Below are positions 18,032 to 27,789 of a stretch of 34,936 nt of DNA, piece after piece. Position 1 is the stretch's first letter; each line of letters opens with the position of its first letter. The position numbers were made by a program, and so were the translations under genes. Under the pieces are notes generated by a model. It worked only from the letters and a program-made list of their open reading frames with translations, was not told the DNA's origin and searched no databases. The stretch covers positions 1 to 34,936 of the forward strand of contig NZ_BAIX01000026.1 of the NCBI RefSeq assembly GCF_000613405.1. Direction: 5' to 3'. The stretch is from Hoylesella enoeca JCM 12259 (GTDB taxonomy: Bacteria; Bacteroidota; Bacteroidia; Bacteroidales; Bacteroidaceae).

Positions 18032-19321
18032 ATGCTTACACTTAAACTCATCAGTGAAGAGACTGAACGCGTGATTAAAGGTTTGGAGAAGAAGCATTTC
18101 GCCGGAGCCCGCGAGGCTGTCGAGCATGTGCTGGCCATTGACAGACGGAGACGCGAGACCCAGCAGAATTTTGATAAAACTAAGCAGCAGGCGAATTTGC
18201 TCTCCAAACAGATCGGAGGGCTGCTGAAAGCGGGTGAGAAGACTGCGGTGGATGAGATTAAGAAACAAGTGGCTGCGCTGAAACAGACTGGCAAGGATTT
18301 GCAGGACGAGATGGAGGCTGCCGAGCGTGAGTTGACGACGTTGCTCTGCACGATTCCCAATATTCCCAATGACAAGGTGCCTGAGGGGCGCGATGCTTCG
18401 AGCAATGTGGTGGTGAAAGAGGGCGGCGTGATTCCTGAGCTTCCTGCCGATGCCTTGTGTCACTGGGATTTGTGTAAGAAATATAATTTGATCGATTTTG
18501 ATCTCGGCGTTAAGATCACCGGTGCGGGTTTTCCGGTGTATATCGGTAAGATGGCGCGCCTGCAACGTGCGTTGGAAGCATTTTTCTTGGATGAGGCACG
18601 CAAGTCGGGCTATTTGGAGATACAACCGCCGTTTGTGGTAAACCAGGCTTCGGGGTATGGAACGGGGCAGTTGCCCGATAAAGAGGGGCAGATGTATCAT
18701 GCCGAGGTGGATGATCTCTATTTGATTCCGACGGCCGAAGTGCCAGTCACGAATATTTTCCGCGATGAGATTCTCGATGAGAAAGATCTGCCGATCAAGC
18801 GCTGCGCTTATTCGGCTTGCTTTCGTCGCGAGGCCGGCAGTTATGGCAAGGATGTGCGGGGATTGAATCGTTTGCATCAATTTGATAAGGTGGAACTCGT
18901 GCGTATCGATAAGCCCGAGCATTCTTATGGCTCGTTGCAGGAGATGCTGAACCATGTGGAGGGGCTGTGCCAAAAGCTCGAATTGCCTTACCATATCTTG
19001 TTGTTGTGTGGTGGTGACATCAGTTTCACGGCTTCCATCTGTTATGATTTCGAGGTTTGGAGTGCGGCGCAGAAGAGATGGCTCGAAGTTTCGTCTGTTT
19101 CCAACTTTGAGAGTTATCAGGCCAATCGTTTGAAGTGCCGTTATCGCCGTGCCGAAGATGGTAAGATCGAGCTTTGTCACACGCTGAACGGTTCGGCTTT
19201 GGCGCTGCCTCGTATCGTGGCTACGATCATCGAAAACAATCAAACTCCCGATGGTATTCGTGTGCCGAAAGTCCTCGTTCCGTATTGCGGCTTTGAGATG
19301 TTAGATGGGGAAAACTTCTAA
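18032..19321 (+). CDS. serS: Seryl-tRNA synthetase
   Basis: Charges tRNA-Ser, and tRNA-Sec where present, with serine in the cytosol. At 429 residues it is standard size. The N-terminal two-helix coiled-coil arm (about residues 30-100) binds the long variable arm of the tRNA. The class II core shows motif 2 in FRREAGSYGKDVRGLNRLHQ and motif 3 in LNGSALALPRIVATIIENNQ. No break or odd composition. It is divergent from hflX across the 41-nt palindrome array and is followed after 37 nt by the fused Nfn-like gene. Confidence 0.96.
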   Translation: MLTLKLISEETERVIKGLEKKHFAGAREAVEHVLAIDRRRRETQQNFDKTKQQANLLSKQIGGLLKAGEKTAVDEIKKQVAALKQTGKDLQDEMEAAERELTTLLCTIPNIPNDKVPEGRDASSNVVVKEGGVIPELPADALCHWDLCKKYNLIDFDLGVKITGAGFPVYIGKMARLQRALEAFFLDEARKSGYLEIQPPFVVNQASGYGTGQLPDKEGQMYHAEVDDLYLIPTAEVPVTNIFRDEILDEKDLPIKRCAYSACFRREAGSYGKDVRGLNRLHQFDKVELVRIDKPEHSYGSLQEMLNHVEGLCQKLELPYHILLLCGGDISFTASICYDFEVWSAAQKRWLEVSSVSNFESYQANRLKCRYRRAEDGKIELCHTLNGSALALPRIVATIIENNQTPDGIRVPKVLVPYCGFEMLDGENF

Positions 19322-19358
19322 CAAACTGATCCATTGTCAATCTTAAATGAAGAACATT

Positions 19359-21708
19359 ATGAATAAAATCGTACGCAAGGAGCAATTCTCCGAGAAGGTA
19401 TTCCTTTTCGAGATAGAGGCTCCGCTCATTGCCAAGAGCCGAAAGGCCGGCAACTTCGTTATCGTGAGAGTTGGGAAAAAGGGTGAGAGAATGCCGCTAA
19501 CGATTGCTGATGCCGACATCAAACGCGGGACTATCACGCTGGTCGTACAGAAGGTGGGACTCTCTTCCCGGAAACTATGCGATTTGAATGTGGGCGACTA
19601 TGTGACCGACGTGGTGGGCCCACTGGGTAATCCCACATATATCGAGAATTTCGGTACGGTGGTTTGTGCCGGTGGTGGCGTGGGCGTGGCACCTATGTTG
19701 CCGATCATCCGAGCTTGAAAGCTGCCGGCAACCGAGTGCTCTCTGTGTTGGCCGGGCGCAGCAAGGATCTGATCATCCTCGAAGACGAAGTGCGCAAGAG
19801 TTCTGATGAGACACTCATCATGACAGACGACGGCAGCTACGGCGAGAAAGGCGTTGTGACAGTGGGCATCGAACGGCTGATCAACCAGGAACACGTAGAC
19901 AAAGTGTTTGCCATCGGCCCACCGATCATGATGAAGTTCTGTTGTCTGCTCACACAGAAATATAACATCCCCACCGATGTGTCGCTCAATACGATCATGG
20001 TGGACGGAACGGGCATGTGCGGCGCCTGCCGACTGACCATCGGCGGCAAGACCAAGTTTGTCTGCATTGATGGACCGGAATTCGATGGCGCATTAGTCGA
20101 CTGGGACGAAATGTTCAAGCGGATGGGCACCTTTAAGAAGGTGGAAAGCGAAGATCTCGCACACTTCCAAGAGCATCTCGATAGTGTGGAAGTGGCTGCT
20201 GTCGGGCACACCACCGATATTGTCATGGATGTCGTGCCTACGGATGAGCCAATCGAGGTGCTCACTGATCGTGATGCCCAGTGGCGAAAAGATTTGCGGG
20301 CAGCGATGAAACCCAAGGAGCGCACGAAGATCGAGCGTGTCAGCATGCCAGAACTCGATCCCGTCTACCGGGCTACGACCCGCACCGAAGAGGTCAACAA
20401 AGGACTTACCAAAGAGATGGCACTCACCGAGGCTAAGCGTTGTCTCGACTGTGCCAAACCCACTTGTGTGGAGGGTTGTCCGGTTAACATCAACATCCCC
20501 TCGTTTGTCAAGAACATTGAGCGCGGGCAGTTCTTGGCTGCTGCCAAAGTGTTGAAAAACACCTCGGCACTTCCTGCCGTCTGCGGTCGTGTTTGTCCGC
20601 AGGAGAAACAATGCGAGAGCCGCTGCATCCATCTGAAAATGAAGGAGCCGGCCGTTGCCATCGGTTATCTCGAACGCTTTGCAGCCGATTACGAGCGCGA
20701 GAGCGGCAATATTTCGTTGCCCGAAATGGCCCCTGCCAATGGTGTGAAAGTAGCCGTCGTGGGATCGGGACCTGCCGGACTGAGCTTTGCCGGCGATATG
20801 GCCAAACGCGGATACGACGTGTTTGTCTTCGAGGCGCTGCACGAGATCGGCGGTGTGCTCAAATATGGAATCCCCGAATTCCGGTTACCTAACGCCATCG
20901 TCGATGTCGAGATAGACAATTTGAAGAAGATGGGCGTACACTTTCAGACCGATACCATCGTCGGCAAGACCATTACTGTGGAAGAACTCGAACAGAAAGG
21001 ATTCAAGGGTATCTTCGTAGGCTCGGGCGCTGGTCTTCCCAACTTTATGAACATCCCCGGCGAGAATGCCATCAATATCATGTCATCCAACGAATACCTC
21101 ACACGCGTCAATCTGATGGATGCAGCTAATCCCACAACCGACACGCCCATCAACCTCGGCAAGAGAGTGATGGTGGTGGGCGGCGGCAACACGGCGATGG
21201 ACTCTTGTCGGACAGCCAAGCGCTTGGGTGCCGATGTGACACTGGTTTATCGCCGTTCCGAAGCCGAAATGCCGGCCCGTCTTGAAGAGGTGAAACACGC
21301 CAAGGAAGAGGGTATCGAATTTCTTACGCTCCATAACCCAATCGAATATTTGGCCGATGAAGACGGTGCTGTGAAAGCCGCCGTGTTGCAAGTGATGCAA
21401 CTGGGTGAGCCCGATGCCAGCGGCCGTCGTTCGCCCGAACCGATTCCCGGCAAGACGCGTACCTTAGAGGTCGATCAAGTAATCGTGGCCGTGGGCGTAT
21501 CGCCTAATCCTCTGGTGCCGAAGTCGATCGAAGGCTTGGAACTCGGTCGAAAGAACACCATCGTGGTCAACGAGGGTATGCAGTCGAGTCGTCCCGAAAT
21601 CTATGCCGCGGCGACATCGTGCGCGGTGGTGCCACCGTGATTCTTGCCATGGGCGACGGTCGTCGGGCTGCCGCAAGCATGGATCGCCAATTGGCAGCCA
21701 AGGATTAA
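19359..21708 (+). CDS. Fused NfnA/NfnB-type ferredoxin:NADP+ oxidoreductase (GltD-like; two frameshifts)
   Basis: One 783-residue chain combines two parts. The N-terminal part resembles the FAD/NAD-binding, [2Fe-2S] electron-transfer subunit of dihydroorotate dehydrogenase B or NfnA (GGGVGVAPMLPII; cluster cysteines in GTGMCGACRL...FVCIDGPEFDG). The C-terminal part resembles GltD/NfnB (CLDCAKPTCVEGCPV and CGRVCPQEKQCESRC clusters, FAD motif VVGSGPAGLSFAGD, NADPH motif VVGGGNTAMDSC). It probably exchanges electrons between NADH, NADPH and ferredoxin by bifurcation, although databases often name it glutamate synthase small subunit. The frame breaks at 19715-19716 (one T missing) and at 21610-21611 (one G missing in AAGDIVRGG). 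The true C-terminus is RRAAASMDRQLAAKD. Start chosen at the second Met; 19347 is possible. Confidence 0.87.
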
Positions 21709-21748
21709 GTGCTGCCAATCAAGCTCTCTCCGATTGAATTTTCTTTGA

Positions 21749-21839
21749 CTTGTGTCGGTGTCCCCATACGGGATGCCGACAAGTCGTATACTTCTGGGGC
21801 AGCGGTATACGAGTAGACAATGACTACTCGTATACCGCT
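21749..21839. terminator. Two consecutive hairpins between nfn and the FecR remnant
   Basis: Hairpin 1 (21749-21783) pairs CTTGT...CGGTGTCCC with GGGATGCCGACAAG around CATAC, with a 2-nt bulge and two G-T pairs. Hairpin 2 is a perfect 16-bp stem, AGCGGTATACGAGTAG (21801-21816) with its complement at 21824-21839, loop ACAATGA. The genes on either side converge here, so the pair probably ends both transcripts. No strong T-run follows. Confidence 0.6.
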
Positions 21840-22501
21840 CAATAGATATATAGGGTTTGGTCTTTCAGCTCGATACCGACGTTCGACGATTCCGTCAATG
21901 TTTGTAAGGTATTTTTCACATCGGCATTTAGCCACACCTCGGTGCCATCGGTCAGCACCAATTTGAATATCTTAGTCTCCGGCACGATCAACGTTTGCTT
22001 CCGCACTCATCGTTCGGTGTTTCTGCACACCATTCGGTTGCTTTCCAACACCCTGTCCGGTCCTTGGTCTGACGTGATGATAACGCTTTTCGGTTGTGTG
22101 TCGGTCGTATATATCACATTTTGGTCTCTGCTCGTCGTCCATAGCACGAAGACGACTGCAAGGAGGGCAGCTGCAGCGGCCAACATCACATACACCTTAT
22201 TATATATTCGTCGGCGACCGGTGAAGTGTTTCCATTCGCGGTCTATATCGGGCACCGATCCCATCCTGGCATTGGCCGCCTCGTCACAGAGCATGATGTC
22301 GTGCAGCGCCTCGCGCGCCGAAGCATCATTGACCAATGCAGCCAGATCCTCCTCGCTCACGAGAGTAGTGCCTTCCGCCATATCAAGGATGTGTTCCCAC
22401 ATCCCGTCTGTGATCTTATCGTTCTGATCGGGCGTGATGTTCAGGGCGAGAAAGTATGCTTTGGCATAATATTCTTTAAAGAATGCTTTAAATTTCGTCA
22501 T
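21839..22501 (-). pseudogene. Decayed ECF sigma/FecR-type anti-sigma remnant with internal TGA
   Basis: A frame of 221 codons interrupted by a TGA at 22007-22009. The first ~25 residues (TKFKAFFKEYYAKAYFLALN) resemble the start of an ECF sigma factor. The next part (WEHILDMAEGTTLVSEEDLA...DIDREWKHF) looks like the cytoplasmic N-terminus of a FecR-type anti-sigma factor, and VYVMLAAAAALLAVVFVLW is its membrane helix. After the TGA the same frame gives a FecR core piece (KLVLTDGTEVWLNA) joined directly to what looks like the end of a DUF4974 domain (LQTLTESSNVGIELKDQTLY). Most of the sigma factor and the middle of FecR are missing, which suggests successive in-frame deletions. No TonB-type receptor is adjacent. 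The sigma resemblance is inference. Confidence 0.6.
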
Positions 22502-22537
22502 CGGTTCTGCTGTCGACCGAACCGTAAATCGCATATA

Positions 22538-22545
22538 CAAAAATA
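22538..22545 (-). promoter_or_regulatory. -7 element upstream of the FecR remnant
   Basis: TATTTTTG on the minus strand (22545-22538), 37 nt before the remnant's ATG at 22501. The promoter appears intact although the gene is decayed. Confidence 0.4.
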
Positions 22546-22620
22546 CGGAAAAGATCATGAAAAACAAGGTAGGAGCCATGAAAAAACATGAAATGCCGAA
22601 TGCCTTTCAGATAAATTTAG

Positions 22621-22628
22621 TAAATTTG
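22621..22628 (+). promoter_or_regulatory. -7 element of lysS
   Basis: TAAATTTG fits TAnnTTTG, 15 nt before the lysS ATG at 22644, implying a very short leader. Confidence 0.5.
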
Positions 22629-22643
22629 CAAGCATAAATCAAG

Positions 22644-24395
22644 ATGACAGTCAACAGTATGAACGTTTTAGAATTAAGTGAACAGGAAGTAGTCAGACGG
22701 CAAAGTCTACAACAGCTGCGGGATATGGGCATCGAACCTTACCCCGCTGCGGAATATCCGACGAATGCTTTCTCAACCGATATAAAATCCAATTTCAACG
22801 AGAATGATAAGCGCGAGGTCTGCATCGCGGGTCGACTGATGAGCCGGCGCGTCATGGGCAAGGCTTCGTTTGCTGAGATTCAAGACTCGAAGGGGCGCAT
22901 CCAAGTCTATATCTCGCGCGATGAGATCTGCCCGAACGATGATAAGGAACTGTATAACACAGTCTTTAAACGTCTGCTTGACATCGGCGACTTCATCGGT
23001 GTGACCGGTTTTGTCTTCCGCACGCAGACAGGCGAAATCTCGGTTCATGCACAGACGCTCACGCTTCTGAGTAAATCGCTCAAGCCGTTGCCCATCGTCA
23101 AATATAAAGACGGTGTGGCCTACGACAAATTCGACGATCCCGAATTGCGCTATCGGCAGCGCTATGTAGATCTGGTGGTCAACGATGGCGTGAAAGAAAC
23201 GTTTCTCCAACGGGCCACAGTGATACGAACCATGCGTCAGGTGCTGGACGATGCCGGATATACTGAGGTTGAGACACCCACATTACAGGCCATTGCCGGC
23301 GGTGCCAGTGCACGTCCGTTCATCACCCATTTCAATGCGCTTGACGTGGATATGTATATGCGCATTGCCACCGAACTCTATTTGAAGCGGCTCATTGTGG
23401 GCGGCTTCGAAGGTGTATATGAGATCGGCAAAAATTTCCGTAATGAGGGAATGGATCGCAATCACAATCCGGAATTTACCTGTATGGAGTTGTATGTGCA
23501 GTATAAAGATTACAACTGGATGATGGATTTCACCGAGAGACTCCTCGAAAAGATCTGTACGGCCGTCAACGGGAAACCCGAACGCGAGATCGATGGTCGC
23601 ATCGTGAGCTTCAAGGCGCCGTATCGCAGACTGCCGATATTGGATGCTATCAAGGAAAAGACAGGCTATGATCTCAATGGAAAGGACGAAACCGAAATCC
23701 GGGAGATTTGCAAGCAGCTCAATATGGAGGTAGATGAGACGATGGGCAAGGGAAAACTGATCGACGAGATCTTCGGAGAGTTCTGCGAGGGGACGTTCAT
23801 CCAACCCACCTTTATCACCGACTATCCTGTTGAGATGTCGCCGCTCACCAAGATGCATCGCTCCAAACCCGGCCTCACCGAGCGCTTTGAGTTGATGGTC
23901 AATGGCAAGGAGTTGGCCAATGCTTATTCTGAGTTGAACGATCCGATTGATCAGGAGGAGCGATTCAAAGAGCAGATGCGACTCGCTGACAAGGGAGACG
24001 ATGAGGCAATGATCATCGACCAGGATTTCCTGCGTGCACTTCAATACGGTATGCCGCCCACATCGGGTATCGGAATAGGTATCGACCGCCTCGTGATGCT
24101 GATGACCGGCAAGACCTATATACAAGAGGTGTTGTTCTTCCCGCAGATGCGTCCCGAGAAGAAAATACCCAAAAGCTCGGTCGAAGAGTGGGGGGCTATC
24201 GGTGTACCAGAGGCTTGGGTGCCTGTGTTCAACAAGGCCGGATACAATCTTATCAGCGACATCAAGGCTGCCAAGGCGCAGAAGTTGCAGATGGATGTGT
24301 GCGGTATCAATAAGAAATATAAGTTAGGCTACGACAATCCGAGCGTGGATGACTTCCAGCATTGGATTGATCGGGCAACGGAAAATGAAAGATGA
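22644..24395 (+). CDS. lysS: Lysyl-tRNA synthetase, class II
   Basis: Charges tRNA-Lys in the cytosol. The N-terminal OB-fold anticodon-binding domain includes VCIAGRLMSRRVMGKASFAE. The class II catalytic domain has motif 2 in FRNEGMDRNHNPEFTCMELY and motif 3 in GIGIGIDRLVMLMTG. At 583 residues it is longer than the ~505 of E. coli because about 80 residues follow motif 3 (from EVLFFPQMRPEK to the end), with a helical segment VPVFNKAGYNLISDIKAAKA. A tail of this kind appears usual in Bacteroidetes. The first methionine at 22644 is used because the promoter lies just upstream; a later Met five codons in is possible. Confidence 0.96.
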   Translation: MTVNSMNVLELSEQEVVRRQSLQQLRDMGIEPYPAAEYPTNAFSTDIKSNFNENDKREVCIAGRLMSRRVMGKASFAEIQDSKGRIQVYISRDEICPNDDKELYNTVFKRLLDIGDFIGVTGFVFRTQTGEISVHAQTLTLLSKSLKPLPIVKYKDGVAYDKFDDPELRYRQRYVDLVVNDGVKETFLQRATVIRTMRQVLDDAGYTEVETPTLQAIAGGASARPFITHFNALDVDMYMRIATELYLKRLIVGGFEGVYEIGKNFRNEGMDRNHNPEFTCMELYVQYKDYNWMMDFTERLLEKICTAVNGKPEREIDGRIVSFKAPYRRLPILDAIKEKTGYDLNGKDETEIREICKQLNMEVDETMGKGKLIDEIFGEFCEGTFIQPTFITDYPVEMSPLTKMHRSKPGLTERFELMVNGKELANAYSELNDPIDQEERFKEQMRLADKGDDEAMIIDQDFLRALQYGMPPTSGIGIGIDRLVMLMTGKTYIQEVLFFPQMRPEKKIPKSSVEEWGAIGVPEAWVPVFNKAGYNLISDIKAAKAQKLQMDVCGINKKYKLGYDNPSVDDFQHWIDRATENER

Positions 24396-24449
24396 AAAGG
24401 TGAATCCCCACTTTTTTCATCCTTTCACCTTTTCACTCTTTCACCCTTT
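24393..24449. repeat. Inverted repeat and TTTCAC-type repeats between lysS and gpsA
   Basis: TGAAAAGGTGA (24393-24403, its first three bases being the lysS stop) pairs with TCACCTTTTCA (24425-24435), an 11-bp stem with a 21-nt loop. The right side also carries three short TTTCAC(C) repeats. It may attenuate read-through from lysS into gpsA, but no T-run follows the stem. Confidence 0.5.
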
Positions 24450-24454
24450 CAATT

Positions 24455-25450
24455 ATGTTTAATTGCGGTAAGATAGCAATCATCGGCGGTGGAAGTTGGG
24501 CTACGGCCATTGCCAAGATAGTGGTGAGTCACACGCATCACATCGGTTGGTATATGCGCAGAGACGACCGGATCGACGATTTCCGCCGACTGGGTCACAA
24601 TCCGGCATATTTGATGAGTGTGCACTTCAACGTCGACGAGTTGTTTTTCAGCAGTGACATCAACAAGATAGTGCAGGCCTATGACACATTGGTATTCGTC
24701 ACGCCGTCTCCTTACCTGAAAAACCACCTCCGGAAACTCAAAACACGCATTCACGATAAGTTTATTGTGACGGCGATCAAGGGTGTTGTGCCCGACGAAA
24801 ATCTGGTTTGTTCGGAGTACTTCCATCAGATCTATGATGTGCCTTATGACAACCTGGCTTGCATCGGCGGACCGTCGCATGCCGAAGAAGTGGCGCTCGA
24901 ACGACTGTCTTATCTCACCGTGGGATGTTCCGACCGGGAGAAGGCCCACGCCTTTACGCAAATCATCCAAAGCGACTTTATCAAGACCAAAACCAGTAGC
25001 GATGTGATTGGCATTGAGTATTCTTCGGTGTTGAAGAATGTCTATGCCATTGCGGCGGGAATTTGTAGTGGATTGAAATACGGGGATAATTTCCAAGCTG
25101 TGCTGATGGCTAATGCCGTGCAAGAAATGTCGCGCTTTATGCAGTCTGTCCGACCTTTGGAACGCAGTGTGTATGATAGCGTCTACCTGGGCGACCTACT
25201 TGTAACGGGCTACTCCAATTTCTCTCGTAACCGCACTTTCGGCACGATGATTGGAAAAGGATATAGTGTGAAGAGTGCGCAAATAGAAATGGAAATGATT
25301 GCCGAGGGCTATTTCGGAACCAAATGTATGAAGGAGATCAACCGCCACCTCCATGTCAATATGCCTATCCTCGATGCCGTCTACAATATCCTCTACGAGC
25401 GGATTGCTCCCCAGATAGAAATAAAACTCCTGACCGACTCTTTCCGATGA
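24455..25450 (+). CDS. gpsA: NAD(P)H-dependent glycerol-3-phosphate dehydrogenase
   Basis: Reduces dihydroxyacetone phosphate to sn-glycerol 3-phosphate, the backbone of membrane phospholipids. A Rossmann motif IAIIGGGSWATAIAKI is at residues 7-22, and GGPSHAEEVAL and the catalytic-lysine region SSVLKNVYAIAAGICSGLKY follow. At 331 residues the length is normal for GpsA. It lies 59 nt after lysS and 37 nt before pgi on the same strand. The C-terminal region contains GYFGTKCMKEI in place of the usual EG...TA motif, a minor group variation. Confidence 0.93.
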   Translation: MFNCGKIAIIGGGSWATAIAKIVVSHTHHIGWYMRRDDRIDDFRRLGHNPAYLMSVHFNVDELFFSSDINKIVQAYDTLVFVTPSPYLKNHLRKLKTRIHDKFIVTAIKGVVPDENLVCSEYFHQIYDVPYDNLACIGGPSHAEEVALERLSYLTVGCSDREKAHAFTQIIQSDFIKTKTSSDVIGIEYSSVLKNVYAIAAGICSGLKYGDNFQAVLMANAVQEMSRFMQSVRPLERSVYDSVYLGDLLVTGYSNFSRNRTFGTMIGKGYSVKSAQIEMEMIAEGYFGTKCMKEINRHLHVNMPILDAVYNILYERIAPQIEIKLLTDSFR

Positions 25451-25487
25451 GGCGGCCCTCCCATAGAGATCATTCAATAAAATCATA

Positions 25488-26837
25488 ATGAAAAGTATTA
25501 GTTTAGACATTACCAAGGCTGCCCAATTCTTGAAACCGGGCGCCATTCAGGAGTATGAACCCAAAGTGAAAGCAGCACAAGAGGCGCTGGAAAACGGCAC
25601 TTGCCCAGGCAACGACTTCTTGGGATGGCTGCATCTTCCATCATCCATCAAACCCGAGTTCCTTGATGAAGTGCAGACAGTGGCTCACTCACTGCGTGAG
25701 ATGTGTGACGTGATTGTCGTGGCCGGTATCGGAGGCAGCTATCTCGGTGCACGTGCAGTGATCGAAGCATTGCAAAACTCCTTTGCCTGGCTTGTAAGAC
25801 AGAAGGGAACTCCGGCTGTCGTTTTTGCCGGAAACAATATCGGAGAGGATTATCTATCCGAACTCGAAGACTGCCTCAAAGACAGAAACTTCGGCGTGAT
25901 CAACATTTCAAAGTCGGGAACCACCACGGAAACAGCACTGACATTCCGTCTTCTCAAGAAGTTGTGCGAGGAACAGCGAGGCAAAGAGACGGCGAAAGAT
26001 GTCATCGTGACCATTACCGACGCGAAGAAAGGTGCGGCCCGCATTTGTGCCGACAAGGAGGGCTACAAAACATTTGTCATTCCCGATAATGTGGGGGGCC
26101 GTTTCTCTGTGTTCACGCCCGTCGGTCTGTTGCCCATCGCATGTGCAGGTTTCGACATCAAAGCTCTGATCAATGGTGCTGCCGACATGGAGCGCGCCAC
26201 CGGAAAACATATTCCTTTCGACCAAAACATCGCTGCACAGTATGCTGCCGTTCGCAATGCCCTCTACAACGAGGCTGGAAAGAAAATAGAAATCATGGTA
26301 AACTATCAGCCCAAGCTCCACTTCATCAGCGAATGGTGGAAACAACTCTTCGGCGAAAGCGAAGGAAAGGAACACAAAGGCATATTCCCCGCATCCTGCG
26401 ACTTCACGACTGATCTTCACTCCATGGGTCAATGGATTCAGGAAGGCGAACGATCCATCTTCGAAACCGTCATCAGCATAGAGCAGCCTAATCGCAACCT
26501 GCTCTTCCCGAGTGATGAAGAGAATCTCGACGGGCTAAACTTCCTCGCAGGCAAACGCATCGATGAAGTGAACAAGATGGCCGAGCTCGGCACATGTCTG
26601 GCACACGTCGATGGCGGTGTTCCTAATATGCGCATCAGTGTTCCGACGCTGAATGAATATTACATCGGTCAGTTGCTCTACTTCTTTGAGATCGCTTGCG
26701 GCATCAGCGGTAACGTCCTCGGGGTGAACCCATTTAATCAGCCAGGTGTGGAAGCCTATAAGAAAAACATGTTTGCACTGCTCAACAAGCCGGGTTATGA
26801 AGCAGAAAGCAAAGCCATCCAAGCACGATTAAAGTAA
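25488..26837 (+). CDS. pgi: Glucose-6-phosphate isomerase
   Basis: Interconverts glucose 6-phosphate and fructose 6-phosphate in glycolysis and gluconeogenesis. At 449 residues it is the shorter bacterial type. Features seen are [19 protein letters not shown], the phosphate-binding loop [33 protein letters not shown] and the C-terminal [19 protein letters not shown]. The ATG is the only good start. The HAD phosphatase gene begins 9 nt later, so the two are probably co-transcribed. Confidence 0.96.
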   Translation: MKSISLDITKAAQFLKPGAIQEYEPKVKAAQEALENGTCPGNDFLGWLHLPSSIKPEFLDEVQTVAHSLREMCDVIVVAGIGGSYLGARAVIEALQNSFAWLVRQKGTPAVVFAGNNIGEDYLSELEDCLKDRNFGVINISKSGTTTETALTFRLLKKLCEEQRGKETAKDVIVTITDAKKGAARICADKEGYKTFVIPDNVGGRFSVFTPVGLLPIACAGFDIKALINGAADMERATGKHIPFDQNIAAQYAAVRNALYNEAGKKIEIMVNYQPKLHFISEWWKQLFGESEGKEHKGIFPASCDFTTDLHSMGQWIQEGERSIFETVISIEQPNRNLLFPSDEENLDGLNFLAGKRIDEVNKMAELGTCLAHVDGGVPNMRISVPTLNEYYIGQLLYFFEIACGISGNVLGVNPFNQPGVEAYKKNMFALLNKPGYEAESKAIQARLK

Positions 26838-26846
26838 GAAAAAACG

Positions 26847-27551
26847 ATGATGCTCTGTCCGGAAGTTGTTCTTTTTGACATGGACGGCGTGCTCTACGAC
26901 TCGATGCCCAATCATGCCATAGCCTGGCAAAAAGCTATGCAAAAGTTCGGAATCCGAATGTCAGCTATGGATGCCTACGCAACGGAAGGCATGCGCGGTG
27001 TAGACACCATTCGAATCATGGTGAAAGAGCAACAGGGAAGAGATATCTCCGAGGCCGAAGCGCAGGAAATGTATGACGAAAAAACACGACAGTTCGGCTT
27101 GTTGCCTACAGCTCCCGTGATGGAGGGTGTCATTTCGTTGATGCAGAAGATCCGACGCGACGGACTGCAAATCGGTATTGTCACCGGAAGCGGTCAGCGA
27201 CCACTCATCGAGCGAGCGCTGACCGATTTCCGTGACTTCGTAGACGACCGTCATATCGTCACCGCCTACGACGTCAAGCACGGCAAACCGGCTCCCGATC
27301 CCTATCTGATGGGCCTGCAAAAAGCCGGTAACCTTCGGCCCGATCAAGGCATTGTGGTAGAAAATGCGCCGCTTGGCGTGCGTGCAGGCGTAGCTGCCAG
27401 AATCTTCACCGTCGCCGTTAATAGCGGTCCTTTACCCGACAGTGTTTTGAGAGACGCCGGCGCCAATCTCGTGTTCGAGAGTATGCCGGCATGGCGGGAT
27501 GCGTGGGACGATTTTTATTTACAGACAAGTGGCAATGTGAAGGCCGACTGA
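26847..27551 (+). CDS. HAD-superfamily phosphatase, beta-phosphoglucomutase/phosphatase type
   Basis: A 234-residue HAD hydrolase with nucleophile motif DMDGVLYDS (residues 11-19), an alpha-helical cap (about residues 20-85), motif II in VTGSG, motif III Lys in KHGKPAPDPYLMGLQKAG and the metal-binding acidic motif in VVENAPLGVRAG. This architecture is shared by beta-phosphoglucomutases and small sugar-phosphate phosphatases, and the sequence alone does not separate them. Its place 9 nt behind pgi points to a hexose-phosphate substrate. Either of the first two ATG codons may be the start. A hairpin terminator follows 49 nt after the stop. Confidence 0.85.
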   Translation: MMLCPEVVLFDMDGVLYDSMPNHAIAWQKAMQKFGIRMSAMDAYATEGMRGVDTIRIMVKEQQGRDISEAEAQEMYDEKTRQFGLLPTAPVMEGVISLMQKIRRDGLQIGIVTGSGQRPLIERALTDFRDFVDDRHIVTAYDVKHGKPAPDPYLMGLQKAGNLRPDQGIVVENAPLGVRAGVAARIFTVAVNSGPLPDSVLRDAGANLVFESMPAWRDAWDDFYLQTSGNVKAD

Positions 27552-27600
27552 CCGGAAGTTGATATATTTACACCTTCCCGTCATAGCCAGTAGCGCATCC

Positions 27601-27633
27601 ATGCAGAGAAACTCCAATTTCTCTGCATTTTTT
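27601..27633 (+). terminator. Rho-independent terminator after the HAD gene
   Basis: A perfect 11-bp stem, ATGCAGAGAAA (27601-27611) with TTTCTCTGCAT (27618-27628), 6-nt loop, followed directly by a T-run (27629-27633). Its centre (27614.5) is in register with the 41-nt array that follows. Confidence 0.85.
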
Positions 27634-27745
27634 GGATAAAAACATGCTAGCGGGATCCCCACTACTCACTTTTCGGGCAAAAACACGCTGGCGGGAGCCC
27701 CGCTACTCACTTTTTGAGTAAAAAGTTGCTGGCGGGAAGTCCCAT
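27601..27745. repeat. Second 41-nt-period dyad array (HAD-OPT convergent region)
   Basis: After the terminator hairpin (centre 27614.5), GCGGG-xxx-CCC dyads are centred at about 27656, 27697 and 27738, again 41 nt apart. The first two full units (27641-27681 and 27682-27722 approximately) differ at about 7 of 41 positions. Each dyad is followed on the plus strand by TACTCAC or similar and then a T-tract, so the array reads as a string of terminator-like hairpins behind the HAD gene. No gene is seen in 27552-27789. Confidence 0.7.
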
Positions 27746-27789
27746 CGGGCATGAAAAGGTTATTTAAAGTTGAAAAAGTGGAAACGTCT

